The notes under the pieces are model-generated. The model was not told where the DNA came from and searched no databases. It was given only the letters and a program-made list of their open reading frames with translations. Shown here piece after piece: positions 1 to 7,459 of a stretch of DNA of 64,000 nt; the first letter of the stretch is position 1, and each line of letters begins with the position of its first letter. The stretch is from assembly GCF_903652925.1 (NCBI RefSeq), contig NZ_CAHLAR010000003.1, positions 372,001-436,000 of the forward strand, written 5' to 3'. The DNA comes from Achromobacter anxifer. Its GTDB lineage: Bacteria > Pseudomonadota > Gammaproteobacteria > Burkholderiales > Burkholderiaceae_B. The translations under genes and the position numbers were made by a program.

Positions 1-983
1 TGGCGGAGTGGAAGCGCGGCGAGTACGTGCGCCTGACGAAGTTCGCCGGCTATTCGAACCTGGACGGCAAGCGCGACGGCTACACAGGGTCGAAGCGGCC
101 GCTGGTGGATGAGGTGCGCTTCCTGATCGTGCCGGACGATTCCACCGCCAAGGCGGCCTTGCAGCGCGGCAATATCGACATCATCGAGGACGTGTCCAAC
201 AGCGACGTGCCGGTGTTGCAGGCCACGCCCAACGTCAAGGTGGCGCATGCGCCGGTGATGAGCATGACGGCGCTGCTGATGCAGACCAAGGATACGGTGC
301 TGGCCAATCCCAAGATGCGCCAGGCCCTGGCCCACGCCATCGACTACCAGCAGCTGGCGGCGGCCGTGACCGAGGGCCTGGCCCAGCCCAACAATTCGAT
401 CGTGCCTCTGGTGTCGCCCTACCACGACGCGGCGCAGAAGCAGGGCTGGAACTACGATCCGGCGCTGGCGCAGAAGCTGTTGGGCGAGGCGGGCTACAAG
501 GGGCAGGAACTGACGATCCTGACCACCAAGCGCTATCCCCAGTCGTACAACTCGGCGGTGATCATCCAGGCGATGCTGCAGGCGGTGGGCGTGAAGGCGC
601 AGCTGTCGGTGGTGGAATGGGCGACGCAGCTGGACCGCTATAACGCGGGCACTTACCAGATGATGACGTTCCCCTATTCGGCGCGGCTGGACGCGGCGCT
701 GAACTACGAGATGGTGACGGGGGACAAGGCGAAGCAGCCGCGCAAGGTCTGGGACAATCCGGCGGCGCTGAAGCTGATCGAGACGGCGTCGGCGGATACG
801 GCTCCGGCGAAGCGGCAGGCTTCGTTCGATCAGCTGCATAAGTTGTTCCTGGCGGATGTGCCTAGCATTCCTTTGTATAACGGGTTGGATATTGGGGCTT
901 ATCGGGGGGATATCAGGGGGTATCAGCCTTGGGCGGTTAAGAAGCCTCGGGCTTGGGAGGTGGAGAGGGTGGCGGCGCCTTGA
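1..983 (+). CDS. ABC transporter substrate-binding protein, family 5 (5' truncated)
   Basis: This is the C-terminal part of a periplasmic solute-binding protein of the peptide/nickel/opine family (SBP family 5). The frame is open from the first full codon (position 3), so the true start lies before the window; the signal peptide and N-terminal lobe are missing. The visible part is clearly paralogous to the minus-strand binding protein at 4998-6557: both have WKRGEY followed by a G-SKRPLV-EV segment and a conserved end RKVWD-PAA-KLI. Such proteins deliver oligopeptides or similar cargo to DppBCDF-type importers; the partner permeases are not visible on this side. The last 130 or so bases have many T- and G-ending codons, unlike the GC3-rich rest of the gene. 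Confidence 0.9.
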   Translation, partial: AEWKRGEYVRLTKFAGYSNLDGKRDGYTGSKRPLVDEVRFLIVPDDSTAKAALQRGNIDIIEDVSNSDVPVLQATPNVKVAHAPVMSMTALLMQTKDTVLANPKMRQALAHAIDYQQLAAAVTEGLAQPNNSIVPLVSPYHDAAQKQGWNYDPALAQKLLGEAGYKGQELTILTTKRYPQSYNSAVIIQAMLQAVGVKAQLSVVEWATQLDRYNAGTYQMMTFPYSARLDAALNYEMVTGDKAKQPRKVWDNPAALKLIETASADTAPAKRQASFDQLHKLFLADVPSIPLYNGLDIGAYRGDIRGYQPWAVKKPRAWEVERVAAP

Positions 984-1028
984 AGCTGTCTTTGTTGCTG
1001 CTGCTGTTGGTGTCTTCGTAGGCCGCCC

Positions 1029-1184
1029 GGCGGCTCGGCCCTCTGGGCGGCGAGCGCCCACGATTGCGGTCCGGAGCCTTCGCTCCGGACTGCCCCGTCG
1101 TCATCGTCGTCACCGCCTACGGCGGCTCCTTCCGATTCCCTCGGGCGCATCGAGGTTGCTCGCCACCCAGAGGGCCGAGCCGCC
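1029..1184. repeat. Long imperfect inverted repeat with nested hairpins
   Basis: Positions 1029-1055 pair with 1158-1184 at 26 of 27 bases, the outermost 19 without mismatch, around a spacer of 102 bases. Pairing continues in patches inward (CGAT at 1061-1064 with ATCG at 1149-1152). The spacer contains a perfect 8-bp-stem hairpin GTCCGGAG/CTCCGGAC at 1069-1090 and a CCGCC-TAC-GGCGG hairpin near 1112-1124. There is no T-run, so it is not an ordinary terminator. It looks like a REP/MITE-type palindromic element; identity with a known family is not established. Confidence 0.7.
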
Positions 1185-1250
1185 AGGCTACGGGTTTCTT
1201 GGTTTGCTGCGCCGTCGGACCTGTGGGTGGGGGAGAGGTTTGCGGGGCCC

Positions 1251-1284
1251 GCTGCTTGCGGCCGCGCGGGCGGCCGCAAGCAGC
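1251..1284. repeat. Perfect GC-rich hairpin (15-bp stem, 4-nt loop)
   Basis: GCTGCTTGCGGCCGC at 1251-1265 pairs perfectly with 1270-1284 around the loop GCGG. It could stop or stabilise transcripts from the upstream binding-protein gene, but no U-tract follows, so a role as intrinsic terminator is only possible. Confidence 0.6.
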
Positions 1285-1340
1285 TTACGTGGTGGTGGAG
1301 CGTCGGGGCGGGGTGCGCTGGCGCGCTGGCGGGGGGGCTC

Positions 1341-1530
1341 GGTTTTGCTGGCCGCGTTTTGCTGATCGCGTTTTTGCTGTTCTTGCTCTTGCTGTTCTTG
1401 GTTTTGCTGCTGTTGCTTTTGCCGTTCCTGCTTTTGCCGTCTTTTCTGTTCCTGCTTTTGCTGCCCTCGCATTTGCTGTTCTTGCTTTTGCCGTCCTCGC
1501 TTCTGCCCTCCGCGCTTTTCCCTTCCTCCT
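1341..1530. repeat. Degenerate 15-bp tandem array (about 12 copies)
   Basis: A unit close to CTTTTGCYGTYCTYG repeats with a 15-base period from about 1341 to 1530, with one internal deletion near 1455. Because the period is a multiple of three, every frame stays open: read on the minus strand it gives either a Gln/Lys-rich or an Ala-Lys-Ala-Arg-Thr pentapeptide pattern. No credible start site or known domain accompanies it, so I annotate it as a minisatellite rather than a gene. Confidence 0.7.
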
Positions 1531-1618
1531 AGTCCCCCCCTCCCGCGTTTCCCCCTTCCGCTCTTCACGCCCCCTCTCTGATCGCCTCTCAGCCTCGGTC
1601 ATGCCTATTAGGGATACT

Positions 1619-1643
1619 ACTGGTATCTCTTTGGGATACCAGT
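1619..1643. promoter_or_regulatory. Probable GntR-family operator upstream of the allantoin operon
   Basis: ACTGGTATC (1619-1627) and GATACCAGT (1635-1643) form a perfect 9-bp inverted repeat with a 7-bp spacer. Further GGGATAC-like half sites lie at about 1610-1617 and 1645-1651. It sits about 80 bp before the regulator start codon; FCD-type GntR proteins commonly bind TGGT-ACCA palindromes, so autoregulation is likely (inference). Confidence 0.55.
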
Positions 1644-1722
1644 GGGGTACCTTCTCATCCGTTGCGCGGGACGGCAACTTGGAGTCTCTGTCGTTCGCGC
1701 CTTTTTCTTACTTGCAATACAC

Positions 1723-2361
1723 ATGAACGCTACGCAACGCACCTATCAAACGCTGCTGGACCAGATCGTTTCGCGCCGGATTCCGGCGGGGGAAGTGCTG
1801 GAGGAACGCCGTCTGGCGGATGAGCTGGAGGTGTCGCGGACGCCTTTGCGGGCGGCCATGAATCGGTTGTTGGGCGAAGGCATGCTGGAGCGGCTGTCCA
1901 ACGGGTCGATCGTGGTGCGCTCGTTTGGCGTAACGGATCTGCTGGAACTGCTGCAGATCCGCAGCCTGCTGGAAAGCGAGGCGGCGGCGATGGCGGCCAG
2001 CCGGATTCCGGCGGAACCGCTGGAAGGGCTGCGCGCGCGGTTGCAGGCGTTGCTGGATGCGCAGACGCCGGACGAGAAATCGGACTGGGAGGTCGATAAC
2101 GCCCTGCATGACCTGGTGGCGGCGTACTGCGGCAACCGGAATCTGGCGGCGATGATCACGGCGGCGCGGCGGCAGGTGCGGATGTGCGATGTGGAGCGCT
2201 TGCCGCAGCGGCAGGTGCAGGCGCGCGAGGAGCATCTGGCGATCGTCGAAGGGCTGTTGTCGGGCGATTCGGCTCGTGCGCGGCAGGCGATGGCGGCGCA
2301 TCTGGAGAACGTGCGGCGCAGCTATGTCAACTCGTTGGGATATCTGAGCCATGGCGCCTGA
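1723..2361 (+). CDS. GntR-family transcriptional regulator (FCD domain)
   Basis: A 212-residue DNA-binding regulator with an N-terminal winged helix (about residues 5-72; the ADELEVSRTPLRAAMNRL helix pair is typical) and a C-terminal FCD ligand domain. The ATG at 1723 was chosen because upstream codons in the same frame encode sequence unlike the family and run through the operator palindrome at 1619-1643. The gene overlaps the ureidoglycolate lyase gene by 11 bases, so it probably controls the purine-breakdown operon it heads. Ligand unknown; allantoin, allantoate or ureidoglycolate are natural candidates (inference). Confidence 0.88.
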   Translation: MNATQRTYQTLLDQIVSRRIPAGEVLEERRLADELEVSRTPLRAAMNRLLGEGMLERLSNGSIVVRSFGVTDLLELLQIRSLLESEAAAMAASRIPAEPLEGLRARLQALLDAQTPDEKSDWEVDNALHDLVAAYCGNRNLAAMITAARRQVRMCDVERLPQRQVQAREEHLAIVEGLLSGDSARARQAMAAHLENVRRSYVNSLGYLSHGA

Positions 2362-2860
2362 CGCCGGCGGCGCGTTGCGCTTGATCCGCCCCCTGCCGCT
2401 CACGCCCGAGGCGTTCGCGCCGTATGGCGAGGTGATCGCGCACCAGGGTTCGGAGCGCCGCCACCATCTGACCGAGCCCATGCGGCATGGGCCCGAGGTG
2501 ACGCGGCACGCGAGCTGGGTGAGCCGGGTGCAGGCGGCGGCGCCAGGGCCGGTCGAGATCCGGCTGATGGAACGACATCGCTACGCGGCGCAGAGCTTCG
2601 TGCCGCTGACGGCCTCGCCCTATCTGGTCGTGGTGGCGCCGACCGGGGCTGACGACCTGCCCGACATGGCGCGGCTGGAGGCCTTTCTCGCCAGCGGCAG
2701 TCAGGGGGTGTGCTACCGCCTGGGCACCTGGCATCACGGCCTGACTGTGTTGCAGGGGCCGGCGGAGTTCCTGGTCCTGATGGGCCAGACCGGCCGCGGC
2801 GATGACGACGAGTTCTGGCAGGCGCCGGCTCCGCACGCGCTTGTTTCGATTTCCGATTGA
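2351..2860 (+). CDS. allA: Ureidoglycolate lyase
   Basis: A 169-residue cytosolic protein of the AllA family, which splits (S)-ureidoglycolate to glyoxylate and urea near the end of allantoin breakdown. Family marks seen: PYGEVI near the N-terminus (about 24-29), the MERHRYAAQSFVPL segment (about 74-87), YLVVVAP, and YRLGTWHHGL (about 122-131), where the two histidines belong to the cupin-like active site. Length is normal for the family. It is translationally coupled to the GntR gene (11-base overlap) and followed 24 bases later by a PuuE-like allantoinase, which supports the purine-catabolic role. Confidence 0.88.
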   Translation: MAPDAGGALRLIRPLPLTPEAFAPYGEVIAHQGSERRHHLTEPMRHGPEVTRHASWVSRVQAAAPGPVEIRLMERHRYAAQSFVPLTASPYLVVVAPTGADDLPDMARLEAFLASGSQGVCYRLGTWHHGLTVLQGPAEFLVLMGQTGRGDDDEFWQAPAPHALVSISD

Positions 2861-2884
2861 CCTTCCACCGATGACTGGCCCGCT

Positions 2885-3811
2885 ATGACTACCGATTATC
2901 CGCATTTGCGCCGCGACTTCGTCGGCTACGGCGCCAACCCGCCCGATCCCCGTTGGCCGGGCGGCGCGCGCCTGGCGCTGAACCTGTGCATCAACTACGA
3001 GGAAGGCGGCGAGCCTTCGGTGCCTGACGGCGATGCCGAATCCGAGACCGGGCTGACCGAGGGCGGCGCGGGTGGCTTCGCGGGGCGCGATCTGGCGGCC
3101 GAATCGATGTTCGAGTACGGCAGCCGCATCGGCTTCTGGCGGGTGCATCGCCTGCTGCAGGCGCGCGGCATGACGGCCACGATACTGGGCTGCGGCCTGG
3201 CGCTGGAGCGCAATCCGGAAGTCTGCGAGGCGATCAAGGCCGCTGGCTATGACGTGTGTGCGCACGGCTGGCGCTGGGAACGGCACCAGAACCTGACGCT
3301 GGAAGAGGAACGCGAGCGCATCCGCCGCACCGTGGAATCGATCACCCGCACGGTGGGCTCGCGCCCCCTGGGCTGGTACTGCCGCTACGGCCCCGGCCTG
3401 AACACGCGCGCCCTGCTGGCCGAGGAAGGCGGCTTCCTCTACGACTCCGACACCTACAACGACGAGCTGCCCTACTGGACCCGGGTCGGCGGCAAGCCCC
3501 ACCTGCTGGTGCCCTATGGCCTGGCCAACAACGACGCCAAGTTCATCCGCGGCGGCATGGCCACGGGCCAGGACCTGTTCGAGTACCTGCGCGATGCCTT
3601 CGACATGCTGTACGAGGAAGGCGCCACGGCTCCCAAGATGATGTCCGTGGGATTGCACCTGCGGCTGGTCGGCCAGCCCGGACGGGCGGCGGGACTGGCG
3701 CGATTCCTGGACCACGTGGCGGCGCACGGCGATGTCTGGGTATGCCGCCGCGCCGACATCGCGCGCCATTGGCATGCGCACCATCCGGCCGGCCAGGACG
3801 CCGCGCGCTGA
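2885..3811 (+). CDS. puuE: Allantoinase-type polysaccharide-deacetylase-family protein
   Basis: A 308-residue NodB-fold protein matching the PuuE subgroup, metal-independent allantoinases that open the hydantoin ring of allantoin. The opening segment DFVGYGANPPDPRWPGGARLA and the following LNLCINYEEGGE are characteristic; CAHGWRWE-HQ (about 122-131) and the SVGLHLRLVGQPGR segment (about 257-270) are the usual end-of-barrel motifs. Its place behind allA supports allantoin as substrate rather than chitin-like polymers. Biochemical specificity cannot be proven from sequence; other members act on different cyclic amides. Confidence 0.82.
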   Translation: MTTDYPHLRRDFVGYGANPPDPRWPGGARLALNLCINYEEGGEPSVPDGDAESETGLTEGGAGGFAGRDLAAESMFEYGSRIGFWRVHRLLQARGMTATILGCGLALERNPEVCEAIKAAGYDVCAHGWRWERHQNLTLEEERERIRRTVESITRTVGSRPLGWYCRYGPGLNTRALLAEEGGFLYDSDTYNDELPYWTRVGGKPHLLVPYGLANNDAKFIRGGMATGQDLFEYLRDAFDMLYEEGATAPKMMSVGLHLRLVGQPGRAAGLARFLDHVAAHGDVWVCRRADIARHWHAHHPAGQDAAR

Positions 3812-3854
3812 TTCGTTTTCTGCATCGCCCACGTTTTCTCATCAGGAGAGCAGT

Positions 3855-4850
3855 ATGTCGAAGTACCAGAAAATCAATCGCCGCGGCCTGCTGGCCACGG
3901 CCCTGGCCGGATTGCTGGCCCTGGGCCTGAGCCCGGCCGCGCACGCCGAGGCCTATCCCAGCAAGCCCATCCGCATCGTCGTGCCCTTCCCGCCTGGCGG
4001 CGCGGCCGACACGCTGGCGCGCGCGCTGTCGCAGCAGCTGAACGACACGCTGGGCAAGCAGGTCATCGTGGAAAACCGCGCCGGCGCGGGCGGCACCATC
4101 GGCACCAATGCGGTGGCGCGGGCGGAGCCGGATGGCTACACGCTGCTGCTGGGCAATGTGTCGACGCTGGCGATCGCGCCCAGCCTGTATCCGAACCTGA
4201 ACTACGACCCCGTGAAGGACTTCACGCCCATCACGCTGGTGGGCAAGAGCCCGCTGGTCTTCGCGGTCAATCCAAGCCTGCCGGCGAAGAACCTGCCGGA
4301 ACTGATCGCCCTGGCCAACAAGGACCCGGGCAAGCTGACCTTCGGCTCTTCCGGCGCGGGCAGCATCACCCACCTGACGGGCGAAGTGCTGAACCTGGCC
4401 ACGGGCGGCAAGCTGGTGCATGTGCCGTACAAGGGCAGCTCGCCGGTGCTGCTGGCGGTGGCCTCGGGCGAGCTGAGCATGGGCGTGACCCAGGTGGTGG
4501 AAATGCTGCCGCAATACAAGGGCGGCCGGGTCGGCGCCGCAGCCGTGACGGGCCTCGAAAAATCGCCCGCCCTGCCCGAGGTCTCGACCGCGGCTTCGCA
4601 GGGCGTGAAGGGGCTGGAAGCCACCACCTGGTACAGCCTGATGGCGCCTGCGGGCGTGCCTGCGGAAGTGGTGCAGCGCCTGCATCCGGCGCTGGAGAAA
4701 GTGCTGTCCAACGCCGAACTGCGCAAGCGCTTTTCCGACGAAGGCCTGATCCTGGAGGCGTCCACGCCGGCCGAACTGGGCGCTTTCCTGGGCAATGAGG
4801 TCCGCGACTGGGGCACGGTGATCAAGCAGGCCGGCGTCAAGCTCGACTAG
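3855..4850 (+). CDS. Bug/TctC-family tripartite tricarboxylate transporter receptor
   Basis: A 331-residue secreted periplasmic binding protein. It starts with a twin-arginine-like NRRGLLATALAG signal segment ending in a predicted AHA-EAYP cleavage site, followed by the Bug signature YPSKPIRIVVPFPPGGAADTLA and VENRAGAGG. The ATG at 3855 has AGGAGAG nine bases upstream. Members bind small carboxylates or amides and usually work with TctAB, which is absent here; such orphan receptors are abundant in Bordetella relatives. As last gene of the operon it probably captures allantoin or a breakdown product (inference). Confidence 0.88.
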   Translation: MSKYQKINRRGLLATALAGLLALGLSPAAHAEAYPSKPIRIVVPFPPGGAADTLARALSQQLNDTLGKQVIVENRAGAGGTIGTNAVARAEPDGYTLLLGNVSTLAIAPSLYPNLNYDPVKDFTPITLVGKSPLVFAVNPSLPAKNLPELIALANKDPGKLTFGSSGAGSITHLTGEVLNLATGGKLVHVPYKGSSPVLLAVASGELSMGVTQVVEMLPQYKGGRVGAAAVTGLEKSPALPEVSTAASQGVKGLEATTWYSLMAPAGVPAEVVQRLHPALEKVLSNAELRKRFSDEGLILEASTPAELGAFLGNEVRDWGTVIKQAGVKLD

Positions 4851-4924
4851 CGCCTGTACTCGTCGGCCGGCCGGTGCGCGGCAAACGCGCCGGCCGCTGG
4901 ATGGCCGGGCCGGCGGACAGCCGG

Positions 4925-4979
4925 CCGCTGAGCCTCCGGGCCGCTGAGCCTCCGGGCCGCTGGGCCGCAAGCGCGGCCC
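4925..4979. repeat. 16-bp tandem duplication and hairpin between convergent genes
   Basis: CCGCTGAGCCTCCGGG occurs twice in direct succession (4925-4940, 4941-4956) and begins a third time. It is followed by a 7-bp-stem hairpin GGGCCGC-AAGC-GCGGCCC (4962-4979). The position between two convergent gene ends suggests a transcription stop region, but no T-run is present. Confidence 0.5.
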
Positions 4980-4997
4980 GGCCCGGACCTCACGGTC

Positions 4998-6557
4998 TTA
5001 CTTGCCGTCACGCACCGTGGTTTCCCAGGCGCGCGGCTTGCCTTCCCATACCGAGAAGCCTTCGGTGCGCTTGCTGGAAGCCCAGGCGTCGGCGCCGTTG
5101 TACAGCATCAGCATCGGCGTCTGCTCCAGCATCAGGGCGTGCAGCTGGTCGAACAGCGCCTGGCGCTTGGCCGGATCGGATTCCAGGAAGCTCTCGTCGA
5201 TCAGCTTCTGCGCGGCGGGATCGTCCCAGACCTTGCGCGGCTGCTTGGCCTTGTCGCCGGCGAACTGCTCGAAGCTCAGCGATGGATCCAGGCGCGACGA
5301 GAACGAGAACGAGCTGATCTGGTACTTGCCGGTGTTGTAGCGGTCCAGCTGCGTGGCCCATTCCAGCACCTCGATCTTGGCGTTGATGCCCACGGCCTGC
5401 ATCATGGCCTGCGCGATCACCGCCACCTGGTAGCTGGGCACGTGGGCGCGCTTGTTGGCGTAGATGACCACGGGCTCGCCCTTGTAGCCCGCTTCCTTCA
5501 GCAGCTGCTGCGCCCGCGCCGGGTCGTACTTGTAGCCGCGCTTCTCCGCGTCCTTGTAATAGGCCGAGCCCGCATAGACGGCGGAGTTGTTCAGCTGGCC
5601 CAGGCCTTCGGAGGCGGCGGCCACGACCTGCGGAATATCCAGCGAGGCTGCGATGGCCTGGCGGATCTTCACGTTCTTCAGCACCGGATCCTCGGTCTGG
5701 AACAGCAGCACGTGCTTGACCGCGTCATGCGGGCTGAACACGTTCAGGTTCTTGGCGCTCTTCAGCTCGCCCACGTCGGTGTTGGTGATCTGCGCGGCGT
5801 CGATGGCGCCCGACAGCAGACCGGCCTTGGACGTGGAGGGATCCGGCACCACCAGGAACTTCACCTCTTCCACCAGCGGGCGCTTGGAGCCCACGTAGCC
5901 GTCCGGCTTGTCGCCGCCGGGCGAGACATAGTCCTTGAAGGCCGACATCAAGGTGTATTCGCCGCGTTTCCAGTCCTTGAACATGTAGGGGCCGGTGCCG
6001 ACCGGCTTGATCCAGGAGCCGTCGGCGGCGACCGAATCCTTGGAAATGATGGCCGTCATGCCACAGTCGGTGCGGGCCAGGGAATCCAGGAACACCGCGG
6101 ACTTGCGGTCCACCTTCATCACCACGGTCTGGGCGTCGGGCGCGGACACGTCCGTCACCTTCAGGCCGTTGCGGCCGTCGAAGTCGCTGCGGCAGCGCCA
6201 ATCCGTCTTCGGATCCATGTAGCGCTGCCAGCTCCAGAGCACGTCGGCCGAGGTCAGGGTGGCGCCGTTGTGGAACTTGACGCCGTCGCGCAGCTTGAAG
6301 GTGTAGGTCAGGCCGTCGTCCGACAGGTCGACCGACTTGGCCAGCAGCGGGCCGACGGTGCCGTTCTCGCGATAGCCGACCAGGCCCTCGACGATGTTGA
6401 GGATCACGCCATCGGTGGTGTTGTCGCGGTTGACGCCGGGGTTGGTCGAGCGGATGTCGGCCGGCTGGGCGATGGTGAGCATCGCGGCCTGGGCCGAGCC
6501 GGCGGCGGCCAGCGCCAGGCTGAGCGCGAGCGCTCTGGGTACGAAAAGGTGGTGCAT
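4998..6557 (-). CDS. ABC transporter substrate-binding protein, family 5
   Basis: A 519-residue periplasmic solute-binding protein of the peptide/opine family. The ATG at 6557 is preceded by GGGGAGTC and gives a clean signal peptide (MHHLFVPRALALSLALAAAG, cleavage after AQA). Family marks are the LTIAQPADIRSTNP start, FKLRDGVKFHNGA and GTGPYMFKDWKRGEYTL. Nine upstream codons exist but lack a ribosome site. It is transcribed after its GntR neighbour but separated from it by a terminator and an operator palindrome, so it has its own promoter. Its partners are the DppBC/DppDF genes at 7460-10874. Confidence 0.92.
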   Translation of the reverse strand: MHHLFVPRALALSLALAAAGSAQAAMLTIAQPADIRSTNPGVNRDNTTDGVILNIVEGLVGYRENGTVGPLLAKSVDLSDDGLTYTFKLRDGVKFHNGATLTSADVLWSWQRYMDPKTDWRCRSDFDGRNGLKVTDVSAPDAQTVVMKVDRKSAVFLDSLARTDCGMTAIISKDSVAADGSWIKPVGTGPYMFKDWKRGEYTLMSAFKDYVSPGGDKPDGYVGSKRPLVEEVKFLVVPDPSTSKAGLLSGAIDAAQITNTDVGELKSAKNLNVFSPHDAVKHVLLFQTEDPVLKNVKIRQAIAASLDIPQVVAAASEGLGQLNNSAVYAGSAYYKDAEKRGYKYDPARAQQLLKEAGYKGEPVVIYANKRAHVPSYQVAVIAQAMMQAVGINAKIEVLEWATQLDRYNTGKYQISSFSFSSRLDPSLSFEQFAGDKAKQPRKVWDDPAAQKLIDESFLESDPAKRQALFDQLHALMLEQTPMLMLYNGADAWASSKRTEGFSVWEGKPRAWETTVRDGK

Positions 6558-6598
6558 GCAAAGACTCCCCGGCGTGCGGCGCAAAATTCACGCATATA

Positions 6599-6614
6599 TT
6601 GGCGCCAAAATTAG
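6599..6614 (-). promoter_or_regulatory. Shared operator palindrome TTGGCGCCAA (copy 1)
   Basis: TTGGCGCCAA with a following AATTAG lies 42 bases upstream of the binding-protein start codon. An equal palindrome lies upstream of the hydrolase gene at 11879-11894. Only these two promoters of the cluster carry it, which suggests a common operator, most simply for the GntR protein at 6742-7362 (inference). Confidence 0.55.
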
Positions 6615-6680
6615 CTGCTCATTATGGGCGGAATATGGCGCGCCGCTATCGGGGCTATCCCTGAAAGTGGCGCCGGAATG

Positions 6681-6710
6681 AAAAACGGCGGCCCCTGTCA
6701 GGGGCCGCCG
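6681..6710 (-). terminator. Intrinsic terminator after the GntR gene
   Basis: Read on the minus strand, CGGCGGCCCCTGACAGGGGCCGCCG forms a strong stem with a short loop and is followed directly by TTTTT. It lies about 30 bases past the GntR stop codon. Confidence 0.82.
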
Positions 6711-6741
6711 CATGCGTGGGGCAGAAATCGCCGGACGCGCG

Positions 6742-7362
6742 TCAGGAGATATCCTGCCCCACGTGCTGGGCGATGATCTTCTGCAGGCGCTTGACGTCGC
6801 GCGCCTCCAGGGCGTCCACCATGTCGAAGTGTTCGCGCGCGGACAGCTCGATGCGCGAGCGCGTCACCCATTCCTTGGCCGGCGCGGCCGGACCGCGGGC
6901 GCGGGTTTCGTGGATCAGCGCGACCAGCTCGCGGTTGCCGCACATGTCGTACATGCCCGCGTGGAAAGCCAGGTTGACCTCGTACTGCTCCAGCAGCGTG
7001 CCATCCTGCAGCAGCTTGGCGAAGCGTTCGGCCAGGGTGCGCAGCGCCCGCACCTTGGCGGCCGTGACGTTGGGCATCAGGTCGGCCGCCGCGCCCGTCT
7101 CCAGCAGGATGCGGATGTCGCGGATCTGCAGGTGCTGGTCGGGGTCCATGGCGTAGACGTGGTAGCCCCGGTTCGGGATGTGCGCGATCAGCCGCTTGGC
7201 GGCCAATTGGTCTAACGCCCGCCGGACGTCCAGACGCTTGGCGTCATAGCGTTCCTGCAGGTCGATCTGTTTCAGCCAGGCGCCGGGACCGTACACGCCC
7301 GCCTGTATATCCTGGGCAATGCGATCAACCAGCCCGGGCTGTGCCGTTGCCGCTTTCGGCAT
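6742..7362 (-). CDS. GntR-family transcriptional regulator (FCD domain)
   Basis: A 206-residue regulator: winged helix about residues 8-70 (LQERYDAKRLDVRRALDQLAAK) and FCD ligand domain behind it with the metal-binding pattern D-x3-H typical of the family (NLAFHAGMYD). It lies 97 bases after the DppDF gene on the same strand and ends at an intrinsic terminator. It probably controls the surrounding transporter genes through the TTGGCGCCAA sites (inference). Ligand unknown. Confidence 0.85.
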   Translation of the reverse strand: MPKAATAQPGLVDRIAQDIQAGVYGPGAWLKQIDLQERYDAKRLDVRRALDQLAAKRLIAHIPNRGYHVYAMDPDQHLQIRDIRILLETGAAADLMPNVTAAKVRALRTLAERFAKLLQDGTLLEQYEVNLAFHAGMYDMCGNRELVALIHETRARGPAAPAKEWVTRSRIELSAREHFDMVDALEARDVKRLQKIIAQHVGQDIS

Positions 7363-7459
7363 GGACCACTCCCGTCTATCAAATCCGAAGCGCGTATTTT
7401 ATGCGTAAGTCCCGCGGGCGACGGCGCGGGCGCCGCCCCCTGGGAAACCCTTCCCCCGA

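Larger units (their letters stand above)
984..1722. other. Gene-free, repeat-rich intergenic stretch (739 bp)
   Basis: I see no convincing gene here. The stretch holds a 27-bp imperfect inverted repeat (1029-1055 with 1158-1184), a smaller hairpin inside it (1069-1090), a 15-bp-stem hairpin (1251-1284), a degenerate 15-bp tandem array (about 1341-1530) and a probable GntR operator (1619-1643). Open frames on both strands are low-complexity by-products of the array and of high GC content. Confidence 0.75.

Noticed and set aside
1069-1090. Hairpin as intrinsic terminator of the first gene
   Set aside because: A stable 8-bp stem is present but no T-run follows, and it sits within a larger inverted repeat.
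1188-1677. Two minus-strand frames giving Gln/Lys-rich and Ala/Lys/Arg-rich proteins
   Set aside because: Both arise from the 15-bp repeat, which keeps all frames open; neither has a ribosome site, and the H1-like look is explained by the repeat unit.
2327-3832. Long minus-strand open frame of 501 codons opposite allA and puuE
   Set aside because: It lies antisense to two well-recognised genes, its translation is His/Arg/Gln/Ala-rich without domains, and such shadows are expected at this GC content.
5139-6614. Plus-strand open frame of 491 codons opposite the family-5 binding protein
   Set aside because: Translation is rich in Gly, His, Val and Arg with no motif; the opposite strand has signal peptide, ribosome site and full family match.
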